64,000 nt of DNA. Origin: a virus. The stretch is taken from positions 1 through 64,000 of the IMG/VR virus record IMGVR_UViG_3300045049_000234; one strand, 5' to 3'. Positions 25,193 to 34,648 of the stretch are shown here, piece after piece. The notes beneath the pieces were generated by a model. It had not been told where the DNA came from. It made no database searches and worked only from the letters and a program-made list of their open reading frames with translations. Made by a program: the position numbers and the translations under genes. Position 1 is the first letter of the stretch. The number at the start of each line of letters is the position of its first letter.

Positions 25193-25354
25193 GTGCGCCG
25201 CCGCACCTCGTGCCGCTGGTGCCCCGGCAACGGGCGGCATCCCCCCGTCGGCTACTGCCAGGACTGCGGCAACCAGTTCTGCGCCAAGCACGGCGAATGG
25301 CATGTGGACCGATGGCTGTGCTCCCGATGCATGCGCCTAATCACCAGGGGGTGA
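25193..25354 (+). CDS. tiny zinc-finger protein, 53 aa
   Basis: GTG at 25193 opens a short frame ending one base before the next ATG. It has seven Cys (CRWC, CQDCG, FC, CSRC) with His residues at CAKHGEWH, a B-box-like arrangement that can bind two zinc ions. Basic overall. The Cys spacing makes a chance frame unlikely. Confidence 0.6.
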   Translation: MRRRTSCRWCPGNGRHPPVGYCQDCGNQFCAKHGEWHVDRWLCSRCMRLITRG

Positions 25355-25355
25355 T

Positions 25356-26288
25356 ATGCCTACTCCGTACATCACCCCGTCGATGCTGACGAACGCGCCC
25401 ACGGGTATCGCGTGGTCGATCATTCCGTTCCCGAAGGCCACCACGCAGCAGCAGTTCGAGGAGCAGTTCAATATCTGCTGGCGCGCCACCGGCATCGTGG
25501 ACAACTACTGCAACCAGGTGCTGCGCGCCACGGCGGACACCGAGTACTACAACGGCCCCGACTACCGGGTCACGATCCAGCACACCGGGAACGCGCGCAT
25601 CGTGCTGCAACGATGGCCCGTGCTTCAGGTGCTGGCGGTCTCGGTCTCGCCGAACGCGGCGTTCCCGAGGCAGTGGACCATCCTGCCGTCCGGGTACGCC
25701 GACATCGAACACCCGATCATCGGCGTGTACGGGTCCACCACCCCATCGGCGGCCGGTGACGGCGGCCAGGCCATCCTCATCGCACCCGGGTTCATCAACA
25801 GGGCGCTGGGGCGCAACGGCTACCGGATCGCGATCTCCTACCTCAACGGGTGGGCGCACACCTCCACCACGTCCGCGTCCGTCGCGGGCGCCACCACGCT
25901 CCAGGTGGACGACGTGACCGCGTTCACGGGGGCGTCCGCGTTCGTGTACGACGGCGGGTACACCGAAGTCGTGTCGATTACCTCGGTTGCCGCCACCGCG
26001 CCGCTGGTGCTGCCGATCAGCGGCGCCACGGTGGCGGCCGGTCCGGGCACGCTGACGCTCAGTACGCCGATCGCCAACGCGCACCCGGCGGGCGTCGTGG
26101 TCTCCGCGCTGCCGCAGGATGTGATCTGGGCTGCGGTGCTGGCTGCGGCCACGCAGGCGCTCGAATCCGGCATCGACGCCATCACCATCCAGAACATCCC
26201 CGGTTCGCAGACGGTCGGCGGCCACGGTATCCAGGAGCTGACCGCCGAGTACGAAGTGATCTTGGACCCGTACCGCCGCACCGTATAA
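25356..26288 (+). CDS. head-tail connector (adaptor) protein, 310 aa
   Basis: AGGGGGT precedes the ATG. N-terminal ~90 residues are helical, like head completion adaptors of the HK97 gp6 type. A central beta insert (TTLQVDDVTAFTGASAFVYDGG) and a C-terminal helix follow. Position before the stopper and tail-completion genes supports this role. Confidence 0.65.
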   Translation: MPTPYITPSMLTNAPTGIAWSIIPFPKATTQQQFEEQFNICWRATGIVDNYCNQVLRATADTEYYNGPDYRVTIQHTGNARIVLQRWPVLQVLAVSVSPNAAFPRQWTILPSGYADIEHPIIGVYGSTTPSAAGDGGQAILIAPGFINRALGRNGYRIAISYLNGWAHTSTTSASVAGATTLQVDDVTAFTGASAFVYDGGYTEVVSITSVAATAPLVLPISGATVAAGPGTLTLSTPIANAHPAGVVVSALPQDVIWAAVLAAATQALESGIDAITIQNIPGSQTVGGHGIQELTAEYEVILDPYRRTV

Positions 26289-26296
26289 GGACGCAT

Positions 26297-26446
26297 ATGC
26301 GCCGCCGACACACGCGCGCCTCAACGAAGAACAACCGCCGCGCCAACACCCGCAGCTCCCGCACTCACCGCGTCGTACACGGGGACGTGCACGTGGGCAC
26401 CCGCAAGGTTCACAGCCGTACCGTCAACGCGCCGAAGGTCTGGTAA
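26297..26446 (+). CDS. small, very basic protein, 49 aa
   Basis: ATG at 26297, about 17 Arg/Lys in 49 residues (MRRRHTRASTKNNRRANTR). It lies in a ~170-bp gap between connector genes with no other frame on this strand. It could neutralise DNA or simply be a small virion protein. Not recognised. Confidence 0.5.
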   Translation: MRRRHTRASTKNNRRANTRSSRTHRVVHGDVHVGTRKVHSRTVNAPKVW

Positions 26447-26456
26447 CACGGGAGGG

Positions 26457-26987
26457 GTGGTTCCGATTCCCCTCTACAGCGTGCAGTCCTACGTCAAGGG
26501 TCTGCTGGACGGACTGGTGATCGCCGACGCCGTCCCGGCGCTCAAGGCGTACATCACGCCGCCCGTGGTGGACAGCCTGGACGGCCCCCGCGCGCACGTG
26601 TGGGGCGGCCGGATGCGCGGTCGGCGCCAGACGATGCCGCGTGGCCAGGCGTACAAGCGCCTGGACTGGATGATCGACGTCTACCTGGTGTACGAGATGA
26701 ACCCGGATCAGCCCGCCACCACGATCGACATGGACTTTCCACTGATCATCGACACCGTGATGAACAAGACGTGGACAACCACCATGCCGACGTTCATCGA
26801 CCCCAACGGCGTCCCGGTCACCGTGGCGCAGGCACAGGCGAACCCGTCGGTGACCTACTCGGAGATCCTGGCCATCGGCGAAGACTTCGAGCTGGAATAC
26901 GAACCGGAACGCAACCCCGCCACGCTGCGGATGCTCTACTACACCGCGCGCCTCGGTCTGGACGTCTACGAGGCGGTGCAGGGGTGA
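26457..26987 (+). CDS. head-tail connector/stopper-like protein, 176 aa
   Basis: GTG start after GGGAGGGGTG. Mixed alpha/beta with a beta core (RLDWMIDVYLVYEM) and an acidic C-terminal helix. Gene order (adaptor, this, gp10-like, tail tube) suggests a head completion protein; the sequence alone does not prove it. Stop overlaps the next start. Confidence 0.6.
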   Translation: MVPIPLYSVQSYVKGLLDGLVIADAVPALKAYITPPVVDSLDGPRAHVWGGRMRGRRQTMPRGQAYKRLDWMIDVYLVYEMNPDQPATTIDMDFPLIIDTVMNKTWTTTMPTFIDPNGVPVTVAQAQANPSVTYSEILAIGEDFELEYEPERNPATLRMLYYTARLGLDVYEAVQG

Positions 26988-27466
26988 GCGTCAACATCAC
27001 CGTGGAGGGCCACGGCCCCGACCATCCGTTCGTGTGGACGGCGGCAGCGGTCAAGTGGGCGGACACCGTCGGCCCGATCGCCCGTGCCGCGCTGAAGGTG
27101 ATGGCGCCGGTGGGCAAGGGGCCGCGCGCCGGTCGCCTGCGCACGTCGATCCGCTACGAACGGCGCACCACGGCGGGCAGCGGCGTCACGGCGACGTTCA
27201 CCGCCTACACGCCGTACGCGCGGTACGTCATCGACGGCACCAAGCCCCACATCATCCGCCCGGTGGCCGCCCGCTACCTGCACTTCCAGCAAAACGGCAG
27301 GGATCGGTTCGTCGGACCGCGCGGCAGCAGCGCGCGGTCCGCCTACGTGATGCATCCGGGCACGAGGGCGAACAAGTTCAACGAGCGCGCGTTCGAGGCG
27401 ATAGGCCCCGAGATCCGCCGGATATACCAGGTCATCATGTCCGAGGCCATGGGAGGCACACCGTGA
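26984..27466 (+). CDS. HK97 gp10-like tail completion protein, 160 aa
   Basis: GTGA overlap with the upstream gene. Contains APVGKGPRAGRLRTSIRYE and YARYVIDGTKPHII, typical of the gp10-like family (PxxxGxLrxSi, YAxYve.GT). It joins the tail tube to the head. Confidence 0.75.
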   Translation: MSVNITVEGHGPDHPFVWTAAAVKWADTVGPIARAALKVMAPVGKGPRAGRLRTSIRYERRTTAGSGVTATFTAYTPYARYVIDGTKPHIIRPVAARYLHFQQNGRDRFVGPRGSSARSAYVMHPGTRANKFNERAFEAIGPEIRRIYQVIMSEAMGGTP

Positions 27467-27678
27467 ATCTGCGGTACACCGGGGCACTCCCGGTCACGTT
27501 CGTCGAATCCGTCGGCGAGGTCGAGCCGGGCGGGGAGTTCTTCGTCCCGGACGAGGACGCGCCCCGCTACCTGGCGCGCGCCGACGTCGAACAGGTGCGC
27601 GACGCCCCGGCGCGCAAGCCCAAGACCGCCAAGGCGGTGGCCGACGAGCCGTCCGCTGACACCACCACCGCCAACTAA
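27463..27678 (+). CDS. hypothetical protein, 71 aa
   Basis: GTGA overlap. Short beta segment (LPVTFVESVGEVEPGGEFFV) and a Lys/Ala-rich tail. This type of small protein often precedes the tail tube gene in actinophages. Function unknown. Confidence 0.65.
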   Translation: MNLRYTGALPVTFVESVGEVEPGGEFFVPDEDAPRYLARADVEQVRDAPARKPKTAKAVADEPSADTTTAN

Positions 27679-27686
27679 GGGGGTCT

Positions 27687-29123
27687 ATGCCTTTCCCCAC
27701 GTTCGTCGAGAAGTACGGTTCTCTCTCCGCCACCGGGCTGGCCAAGGAAACTACCTTCGGTACGCCGATCACCCCGAGCACCTTCCTGCCCATGGCGTCG
27801 AACACCATGGAGGAAGACCCGGGATGGTTCTCCCCGCACCTGATGCAGGGCGCGCGCGACTACCAGATCTACAACCTGTACGGCGAGGCGAAGTACCAAG
27901 GCGCGATTACCGGCCCGATCTTCCCGTCCAACGCCATCCAGTTGCTCTCCGCGTCGATCGGCGCCGACGCCGCCGTGGGCGCGGGCGTGGCGGGCACTAT
28001 CGCCACCCCGACGAACACCACGCTCAACGGCTCCACCACGGCGGGCGCGACCTCCTTCACCGTGACGTCCGCGACCGGTTTCGCCACCGGCCAGGAGGTC
28101 GTCATCGACGTCGGCGGCCTCCAGGAGATTCGGAAGATCTCCAACGTGGTGAGCACCACGATCACCGTGGCGGACGCGCTGACGTTCGCGCACAGCACGG
28201 GTGTGACCGTGTCCACGGGTACCACGACCACCCTGAACGGCGCGCTGACCGCCCCCACCACAACCGTGGTGGTCACCTCCGCCGTCGGTATCACCACCAA
28301 CAGCTTCATCCAGATCGACGTCAACAGCGTGGCGGGCTCCACCACCTCCGAGGTGCGCAAGGTCACCAACATCGTGAGCAACACGCTCACGATCGACCAG
28401 GCGATCAGCTACAACCACGGCAACGGCGCACAGGTCATCCTCGTCACCACGCCGTACACGCACACCTTCAGCCAGGCCAACACGCTGCCGTCGCTGACGG
28501 TGGAGAAGAACATCGGCGGTTTCCAGTCGCTCCAGTTCGCCGGGTGCCGTATCGGCAAGTGGGATCTGAAGGCGCCGGTCGGCAACACGGCGGTGGAGAT
28601 GACCGCAGACCTCTCCGGCCAGTCCGTCGCGGTGCTCAACAGCCCGACGGCCGTCACGGTCGTCAACGAGCTGCCGTACGTGTTCGCGGAAGCGTCGCTG
28701 AACATCTACGGGTCGGCGCGCACCGAGGCCAGCAACGTCGCCATCACGATCGACAACGGCTTGAAGGAGACCTACACCTACTCCGGGCAGCACGGCCCCT
28801 CGTTCATCACGCCGCTGACGGTGCACGCGTCGGGCACGCTCGACATGGTGTTCGACTCGCTCAACGACGCGACGTACGGCGACTTCAACCGTATGGCCAA
28901 CGGCACGCTGGGCGCGCTGTCCTTCTCGCTGGTACACCCGACCAACGGCGGCACGATCACCGTCAACCTTCCGCAGATCGCACTGAGCAAGTTCGCGAAC
29001 GATCTGAAGATGGAGGACGTGGTGATGTCCTCGCTCTCGTACGAGGCCACCCGCATGCTGACCGGCTCCAGCCAGTACACGGTTCAGGCGACCGTGGTCA
29101 ACTCCGCTTACCTCCCCTACTGA
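27687..29123 (+). CDS. major tail tube protein, 478 aa
   Basis: AGGGGGT site before the ATG. Residues 1-100 and ~260-478 look like a siphovirus tube subunit (ATGLAKETTFGTPITPSTF). Between them are two beta repeats (TFTVTSATGFATGQEVVIDV and TTVVVTSAVGITTNSFIQID), probably surface-exposed domains. Placed directly before the tail chaperones and tape measure, as in other siphophages. Confidence 0.8.
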   Translation: MPFPTFVEKYGSLSATGLAKETTFGTPITPSTFLPMASNTMEEDPGWFSPHLMQGARDYQIYNLYGEAKYQGAITGPIFPSNAIQLLSASIGADAAVGAGVAGTIATPTNTTLNGSTTAGATSFTVTSATGFATGQEVVIDVGGLQEIRKISNVVSTTITVADALTFAHSTGVTVSTGTTTTLNGALTAPTTTVVVTSAVGITTNSFIQIDVNSVAGSTTSEVRKVTNIVSNTLTIDQAISYNHGNGAQVILVTTPYTHTFSQANTLPSLTVEKNIGGFQSLQFAGCRIGKWDLKAPVGNTAVEMTADLSGQSVAVLNSPTAVTVVNELPYVFAEASLNIYGSARTEASNVAITIDNGLKETYTYSGQHGPSFITPLTVHASGTLDMVFDSLNDATYGDFNRMANGTLGALSFSLVHPTNGGTITVNLPQIALSKFANDLKMEDVVMSSLSYEATRMLTGSSQYTVQATVVNSAYLPY

Positions 29124-29132
29124 TACTCCGGG

Positions 29133-29624
29133 ATGCCGCTGATGGGCTTTCTCTCGCATTACTCCGGCGCGCAGCGCATCGAACTGGGCGACGGCTACTG
29201 GGTGGACGTGAAGAAGTGCCTTACCGTCGCGGAGAAGCAGCGCGCCGAATCCGCGCTCACCTCCAATCCGGTGGTGGACATGAACGGCAACGGCACCGCG
29301 AAGGTGGACATGCCGGGGTTCCACAACGAGATGATGTGCGCTTCGATCGTCGCGTGGAACCTGGATGACGATGACGGCACCGTGTGGCCGCTCGCACCGG
29401 ACCGCACTAAGCGGGCGAACATCGCGCGGCTGCCCGCTCCGGTGTTCGACGTCATCTGGCGTGTCATCAACGAGCTGAACGGCCCGCAGCCCAAGGACGA
29501 ACGGGTGCGATTTCCTGTCAACGGCGTCGGCGGCGATCCGGATGGGGACGGCGGGACCGCCGTCGTTGGGGACGTTCAGCCTGGAGCAGCAGCTCTGGCA
29601 GAGACTGGGCCTGCATCTGAGTGA
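29133..29624 (+). CDS. tail assembly chaperone (G-like), 163 aa
   Basis: Lies between tube and tape measure. N-terminal beta segment, then helices (RANIARLPAPVFDVIWRVINELNG), then an acidic Gly-rich tail typical of tail chaperones before a recoding site. It overlaps the next frame by 83 bases. Confidence 0.65.
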   Translation: MPLMGFLSHYSGAQRIELGDGYWVDVKKCLTVAEKQRAESALTSNPVVDMNGNGTAKVDMPGFHNEMMCASIVAWNLDDDDGTVWPLAPDRTKRANIARLPAPVFDVIWRVINELNGPQPKDERVRFPVNGVGGDPDGDGGTAVVGDVQPGAAALAETGPASE

Positions 29625-29751
29625 CCTTGAGGACCGGCCGTGGCGCGAGGTGCAGGAGTACATCACCTACATCGAGCTGATATGCCGGGAAGAGGAAGCC
29701 AGACGGGCGCGGGCGTCGAGGGGAGGCGGTGGCAATGGCGGTCGGCGCTGA
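29542..29751 (+). CDS. tail assembly chaperone (T-like) frame, 69 aa
   Basis: Overlaps the end of the G-like gene in another frame. The region SLEQQLWQRLGLHLSDLEDR and WREVQEYITYIELICREEE is typical of the downstream half of siphophage chaperones. Its frame is +1 relative to the upstream gene, so a fusion would need a +1 or -2 shift in the G-rich overlap. Independent initiation at the ATG at 29542 is the alternative. Confidence 0.65.
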   Translation: MGTAGPPSLGTFSLEQQLWQRLGLHLSDLEDRPWREVQEYITYIELICREEEARRARASRGGGGNGGRR

Positions 29752-32700
29752 GGCGTTCACCGTGCTGGCGATCTTGGAGGCGCGCGACCGCGCGTCCGAG
29801 GTGTGGGATCGCATGTCCACGTCGGTGAACAAGTTCTCCGAGACGATGGGCAAGGCTGCCGAAACGACCAAGGTTGCCGGTGAGTCCATTGACGAAAGCC
29901 TGCTGAAGACCGCCTCGGGTACCGACGCACTGGACCTGGCCACCGCCCGCGTGGAGGCGGCGCAGACTAAGGCGGCGATGGCGACGGATGGGCTGGCCAA
30001 CGCCGAGCGCAAGCTGATGGACGCGCAGCGCGAAGCCGCGTCTGCGGCGGACGACGACGTGGCGGCCACACAGCGGCTGGTGGTGGCCTCCGAGGAGTAC
30101 TCGAAGGCACAGAAGACGGCCGCCGACGCCACCAAGGGTCTGCGGGACGCCGAGGCTGGCCAGAAGGCCGTACAGGACGCCCTGGCCGCCTCGCAGGACA
30201 CCGTCACCGGCAAGACCGCGAAGTCGTCCGGGATGCTGGGCGCGATGGCGGGGACGCTGGGCAAAGTCGGTATCGGCATGGGGATCGCCGGTGGCCTCAT
30301 GGTGAAGGCCGCCGGTGACTTCCAGTCCTCCACCGAGCACCTGGTCACGGACGCGGGCGAGTCGCAGTCCCAGATCGAGAAGATCCGCTCCGGCATGCTC
30401 CAGATCGGCGCGGCCACCGGCACCACATCCGCCGAGATCAGCGCCGGTATGTACCACATCGAGTCCAGCCTGCCGCAGGTGGGCAACGCCTCCGATCGCG
30501 CCGCCAAGGCGCTGGAATACCTCCAGGTTGCCGCGCAGGGCGCGAAGGTGGGCAACGCGTCGTTGGACACCGTCTCGAAGGCCCTGGTCGGCACCATGGA
30601 TGCCTATGCGTCCAAGGGCTACACCGCCACGCAGATGATGAACGCCCTGATCTCCACCGTGTCCGCCGGTGACATGAAGATGGAAGACCTCGCCGGAGGC
30701 CTGGGCAACGTCGCCCCGCTGGCGGCTTCGGCCGGTTTGAGCTTCAGCCAGGTGGGCGGCGCCATCGCGGTGATGACGGCGCAGAACATGTCCGCCGACC
30801 AGGCGATGCAGGATCTGGCCAACTCCATCCGCTCGTTGCAGAACCCGAACAACGTCGCTATTCAGGAGATGGCGCAGCTCGGGATCAACGCGAACGACGT
30901 CTCGTCGAACCTGGGCAAGCGCGGGCTGACGGGCACGCTCGACATGTTCACGGAGGCGCTGGCCAAGCACACGCACGGCGGCCAGGTGTTCATCGACACG
31001 CTGAAGAACTCCGAGATCGCGTCGCAGAACCTGAAGACCGCGATGGGCCAGTTGCCCCCCGGGATGCAGAGCATGGCCAAGGGGCTGCTGGACGGCAGCG
31101 TGACGGCGCAGCAGTGGACCAAGGCGATCAAGGACATGCCGGTCAGTCAGCAGAACCTTGGCCACCAGTTCCTGCTGATGGCCAAGCAAGCTGACTCGTT
31201 CAACCAGCTCCTGAAGTCGGGCAAGCCCGAGGCGCAGAGCTTCAACGCCGCATTGGCGCAGATGATGGGCGGCGCGACGGGCCTGAACACGGCGCTGATG
31301 CTCACCGGGCCGAACATGGCGACGTACCAGGCGAACGTCGATAAGATCGGCGAGGCGCTGAACAGCAAGGCCAAGGACGTGGACAACTGGTCCGCGATCC
31401 AAGGCACCTTCAATCAGAAGATGTCCGTCGCGAAGGTCTCGATCGAGAACACCGGTATCGCGATCGGCACGGCGATGCTTCCGGCTGTGACGGCCATGGT
31501 GGACGCCATCATGAAGGTGGTCAAGCCGATCGCGGAGTGGGCCGAAGGCCACCAGCACCTCGCCGGTATCATCTTCGGCTCGGTCGGCGGGTTCATGCTC
31601 CTGGTCGGCGCCATCAACCTGGGCGTCAAGGCGTTCAAGTCGATCGAGAGCGCCGTCAAGGCGGTCAACACCGTGTTCATGACGCTCGGAAAGTGGCTGG
31701 GTATCGTCAAGGATCAGCAGGCGGCTGCGGCTGCGGCGACCAGCGCGGAGGCGGCGGCGGAGGACGCGCAGGCCGCTTCCACCGACGCCGCCACCGTGTC
31801 CACCGAGGCGAACACGGCAGCGACGGACGCGAACAATGCCAGCATGCTCGCGTCCACGGTGATGCTCGGCCGCGCAGCGGCAGGCTTCGTCGCTATGAAG
31901 GTGGCACAGATCGCGCAGACTGTGGCGTCACGGGCGGCGACGGCGGCGCAGTGGCTGCTGAACGCGGCGATGGACGCCATGCCGATCTTCTTGATTATCT
32001 CGGCCATCGCGGCGCTGGTGGCGGGTTTCATCTACCTGTGGAATCACAGCAAGGCGTTTCGAGACTTCTGGATCGATCTGTGGCATGGCATCAAGGACGC
32101 AGCCGAGGCCGTGTGGCACTTCCTGGATCAGGCGTTCCACGACATCGTTCAGTGGACGAAAGATGCCTGGCATGGGGTGCAGGACGCCACGGAGGCTGTG
32201 TGGCGATTCCTCAAGCGCGCCTTCAATGACATTGTTCAGGCGTTGAGGGACGCCTGGCGTGCAGTTCAGGACGCAACCGAAGCCACGTGGAACTTCATCA
32301 AGCGGATATTCGACGACATCGTGCACGCGATCGAGGCCGCCTGGCATGCAGTCCAGAACGCGACGCGCACCGTTTGGGGATGGATCAAGGACCTCATACA
32401 AGGCCAGGTAAACGCGGTCCGAAGCATCCTTGATTGGTTCGGATCACTGCCGGGCAAGTTCTATGACTGGTTCCAGCGTGCTAGAAACGCGATCATCGAC
32501 CGGGTGCAGGACGCGCTCAACTGGCTCGGGGGGCTGGGCGGACGCATCCTGGGCGCCATCGGCGATCTGGGCAACCTGTTGTACAACATCGGCGCGTCGA
32601 TCCTCAACGGCCTGTGGAGCGGCATGAAGGACGCGTGGAACAGCATGACCAGTTGGATTGGCAGCATCGGCAATTGGATCTCGAACCTGAAGGGTCCGAT

Positions 32701-33007
32701 CGAGGTTGACGCCGTGCTGCTCACCCCGCACGGCCACGAGATCATGCAGGGCCTGATGAAGGGCATGAAGGCCGAGATGCCAGCGCTCGAAGCCCAGCTC
32801 GGCGGCATCACGGCCACGATCAAGGGCGGCGTCGCCGGACCGTCGCTCGCTCCCGCCGTGGGCGGCGGGGGAGGCGGTGGCGTGTACATCGACCTGCGCG
32901 GCAGCCAGGTGATGTCCGATCGCGACATGGACAACCTGATCAACAAGCTGGGCCGCGCATTGGCGGTCCGGGTCGGACCGCAGGGCGGCCTGCGCGTGGC
33001 GATGTAG
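29735..33007 (+). CDS. tape measure protein, 1090 aa
   Basis: ATG at 29735 has GGAGG at the right distance. Long, Ala-rich and mostly helical, with hydrophobic segments at ~613-633 and ~748-770. A run of ~33-residue repeats at ~780-890 shares the pattern W..V.DATEAVWRFLKRAF. The C-terminus ends in a small beta domain. Tape measure length sets tail length; at roughly 0.15 nm per residue this gives a tail of about 160 nm. Confidence 0.9.
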   Translation: MAVGAEAFTVLAILEARDRASEVWDRMSTSVNKFSETMGKAAETTKVAGESIDESLLKTASGTDALDLATARVEAAQTKAAMATDGLANAERKLMDAQREAASAADDDVAATQRLVVASEEYSKAQKTAADATKGLRDAEAGQKAVQDALAASQDTVTGKTAKSSGMLGAMAGTLGKVGIGMGIAGGLMVKAAGDFQSSTEHLVTDAGESQSQIEKIRSGMLQIGAATGTTSAEISAGMYHIESSLPQVGNASDRAAKALEYLQVAAQGAKVGNASLDTVSKALVGTMDAYASKGYTATQMMNALISTVSAGDMKMEDLAGGLGNVAPLAASAGLSFSQVGGAIAVMTAQNMSADQAMQDLANSIRSLQNPNNVAIQEMAQLGINANDVSSNLGKRGLTGTLDMFTEALAKHTHGGQVFIDTLKNSEIASQNLKTAMGQLPPGMQSMAKGLLDGSVTAQQWTKAIKDMPVSQQNLGHQFLLMAKQADSFNQLLKSGKPEAQSFNAALAQMMGGATGLNTALMLTGPNMATYQANVDKIGEALNSKAKDVDNWSAIQGTFNQKMSVAKVSIENTGIAIGTAMLPAVTAMVDAIMKVVKPIAEWAEGHQHLAGIIFGSVGGFMLLVGAINLGVKAFKSIESAVKAVNTVFMTLGKWLGIVKDQQAAAAAATSAEAAAEDAQAASTDAATVSTEANTAATDANNASMLASTVMLGRAAAGFVAMKVAQIAQTVASRAATAAQWLLNAAMDAMPIFLIISAIAALVAGFIYLWNHSKAFRDFWIDLWHGIKDAAEAVWHFLDQAFHDIVQWTKDAWHGVQDATEAVWRFLKRAFNDIVQALRDAWRAVQDATEATWNFIKRIFDDIVHAIEAAWHAVQNATRTVWGWIKDLIQGQVNAVRSILDWFGSLPGKFYDWFQRARNAIIDRVQDALNWLGGLGGRILGAIGDLGNLLYNIGASILNGLWSGMKDAWNSMTSWIGSIGNWISNLKGPIEVDAVLLTPHGHEIMQGLMKGMKAEMPALEAQLGGITATIKGGVAGPSLAPAVGGGGGGGVYIDLRGSQVMSDRDMDNLINKLGRALAVRVGPQGGLRVAM

Positions 33008-33018
33008 AAGGGTGCGAC

Positions 33019-34413
33019 ATGCCTACACCGGCCGCCAGCATCAGCGTCACGGTCACACCGCCCGGCGGGTCGCCGACCAACTACACCAACAACCTCGCGT
33101 ACAGCGGCGCATATCAGCAGTTCAGCATCACGCAGAACTTCGGACGCCAGGGGGATACCGCCACCATCCCCCTGGTGGACGACTGGCAGGGGCGCACGAC
33201 GCCGCACTTCTACATCCCGGTGCTCTCACAGGTCTCCGTGGTGGACAACAACAGCGGAGTGAACCTGTTCTCCGGCGTGGTGAACAACCCGACGCTGACG
33301 GTGGACGGCCCGAACCGCAACGAATGGACGTTGCAGTGCACTGACTACACGTTCTACGCGGACAACGCCATCGTGCAGGGCGTATTCAACGGCCTGTCGG
33401 TGGACCAGATCGCCATCGCGCTGACACAGCAGGCGAACTGCGGCATCACCGCCGCGTCCACGCTGCACGGCGGGTTCGTCGCGCCAGCACCCGTGTTGAC
33501 GCAGGTCAACTTCAACTGGGTGAAGCTGTCCGACGCGTGGCGCAAGCTGGCGCAGCTCGCCAGCTCGTCCACGCCATACGGCTGGTACGTGGACCAGAAC
33601 AGGGCGCTGCACTTCTTCGACTCCACCACCGCCATCAGCTCCGGTGTGACGCTGACGACGAACCCGACCGGCACGGCGGGTTCCACGACGCAGGCACACA
33701 TCGCCCTGGACGGGTCGATGGGGTACAACTTCGACGGCACCACGATCCGGAACCGGATCATCGTGCAGGGCGCGAACCAGACGGTGATCACCAGCCTGAC
33801 GGGGCGGCCCACGGACACGTGGCGGGCCGACGGGGTTCAGAACTCTTGGCCGCTGCGCTACACCGTCACCGGATCGCCGGTCCTGACGGTCAACGGGACG
33901 GCCACCAGCGTGACCGTGGTCAACGCGGGCGGCAGCGCGCCGTCGTCCGGATGGTCCATCCAGCAGAACGCAATCGGGCAGTGGTTCCTGATCGACACCG
34001 CCACCCCGGCGGCGGGCACCTCGATCAAGATCTGGTACAACTACCAGATTCCCATCGTGGCGCAGGCCAACGACACCACCTCGCAGGCGACGTACACCGG
34101 GCCGAACGGCGGGGTGTACACGGAGTACATCCAGGACACGTCCCTGATCACCACATCCATGGCGGTGTCCCGCGCGCAGCGCGAGCGCACGGAGTACGCG
34201 TTCGCCGCCGAACGGCTCACGGTGAACACGACAGAGGACTTCCTCGGGTGGATTCGCGCCGGGGAGACGTTCCAGTTCGTCAGCTCCCTGGTCAACGACT
34301 CGCAGAACAGCAACACGTGGTCGATCAACGACACGTTCCTGTGCATCTCGAATCAGGTCACGTTCGGCAGCGGCGGTTACCGCACGATGAGCCTGAGCGG
34401 CGTGCGCATCTAA
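33019..34413 (+). CDS. distal tail/hub protein, 464 aa
   Basis: First gene after the tape measure, where the tail-tip hub is normally encoded. Beta-rich N-terminus (QQFSITQNFGRQGDTATIPL), a helical middle (WVKLSDAWRKLAQLASSST) as in gp27-like hubs, and a beta C-terminus. Confidence 0.7.
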   Translation: MPTPAASISVTVTPPGGSPTNYTNNLAYSGAYQQFSITQNFGRQGDTATIPLVDDWQGRTTPHFYIPVLSQVSVVDNNSGVNLFSGVVNNPTLTVDGPNRNEWTLQCTDYTFYADNAIVQGVFNGLSVDQIAIALTQQANCGITAASTLHGGFVAPAPVLTQVNFNWVKLSDAWRKLAQLASSSTPYGWYVDQNRALHFFDSTTAISSGVTLTTNPTGTAGSTTQAHIALDGSMGYNFDGTTIRNRIIVQGANQTVITSLTGRPTDTWRADGVQNSWPLRYTVTGSPVLTVNGTATSVTVVNAGGSAPSSGWSIQQNAIGQWFLIDTATPAAGTSIKIWYNYQIPIVAQANDTTSQATYTGPNGGVYTEYIQDTSLITTSMAVSRAQRERTEYAFAAERLTVNTTEDFLGWIRAGETFQFVSSLVNDSQNSNTWSINDTFLCISNQVTFGSGGYRTMSLSGVRI

Positions 34414-34423
34414 GGGGGTCACC

Positions 34424-34648
34424 TTGCCCGGCGTCCTGCGTCCCTACACACTGGTGGACGTCCTATCCACCATCAACAGCCAGAACGGCCAGGGGTCGAT
34501 GGGCAACCCGACCACGCTGACGGTGCCGCTCAGCAGCATCGCCGAGGCGGACGAGACGGTGGTCAGCGCCGACAGCGCGTTCGTCTCCACGCAGACGGGC
34601 GCCGCGTTGTGGGATCAGGGGGTGTGGAGTGCGGGTACGTGGAGTTGA
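34424..34648 (+). CDS. minor tail-region protein, 74 aa
   Basis: TTG at 34424 follows AAGGGGGT. Short beta protein ending in TWS, overlapping the next gene by 20 bases. Part of the tail-tip gene series; specific role unknown. Confidence 0.55.
   Translation: MPGVLRPYTLVDVLSTINSQNGQGSMGNPTTLTVPLSSIAEADETVVSADSAFVSTQTGAALWDQGVWSAGTWS

Noticed and set aside
27675-29666. 663-codon minus-strand frame opposite the tail tube gene
   Set aside because: Antisense shadow of the tail tube and chaperone genes with biased composition and no start signals.
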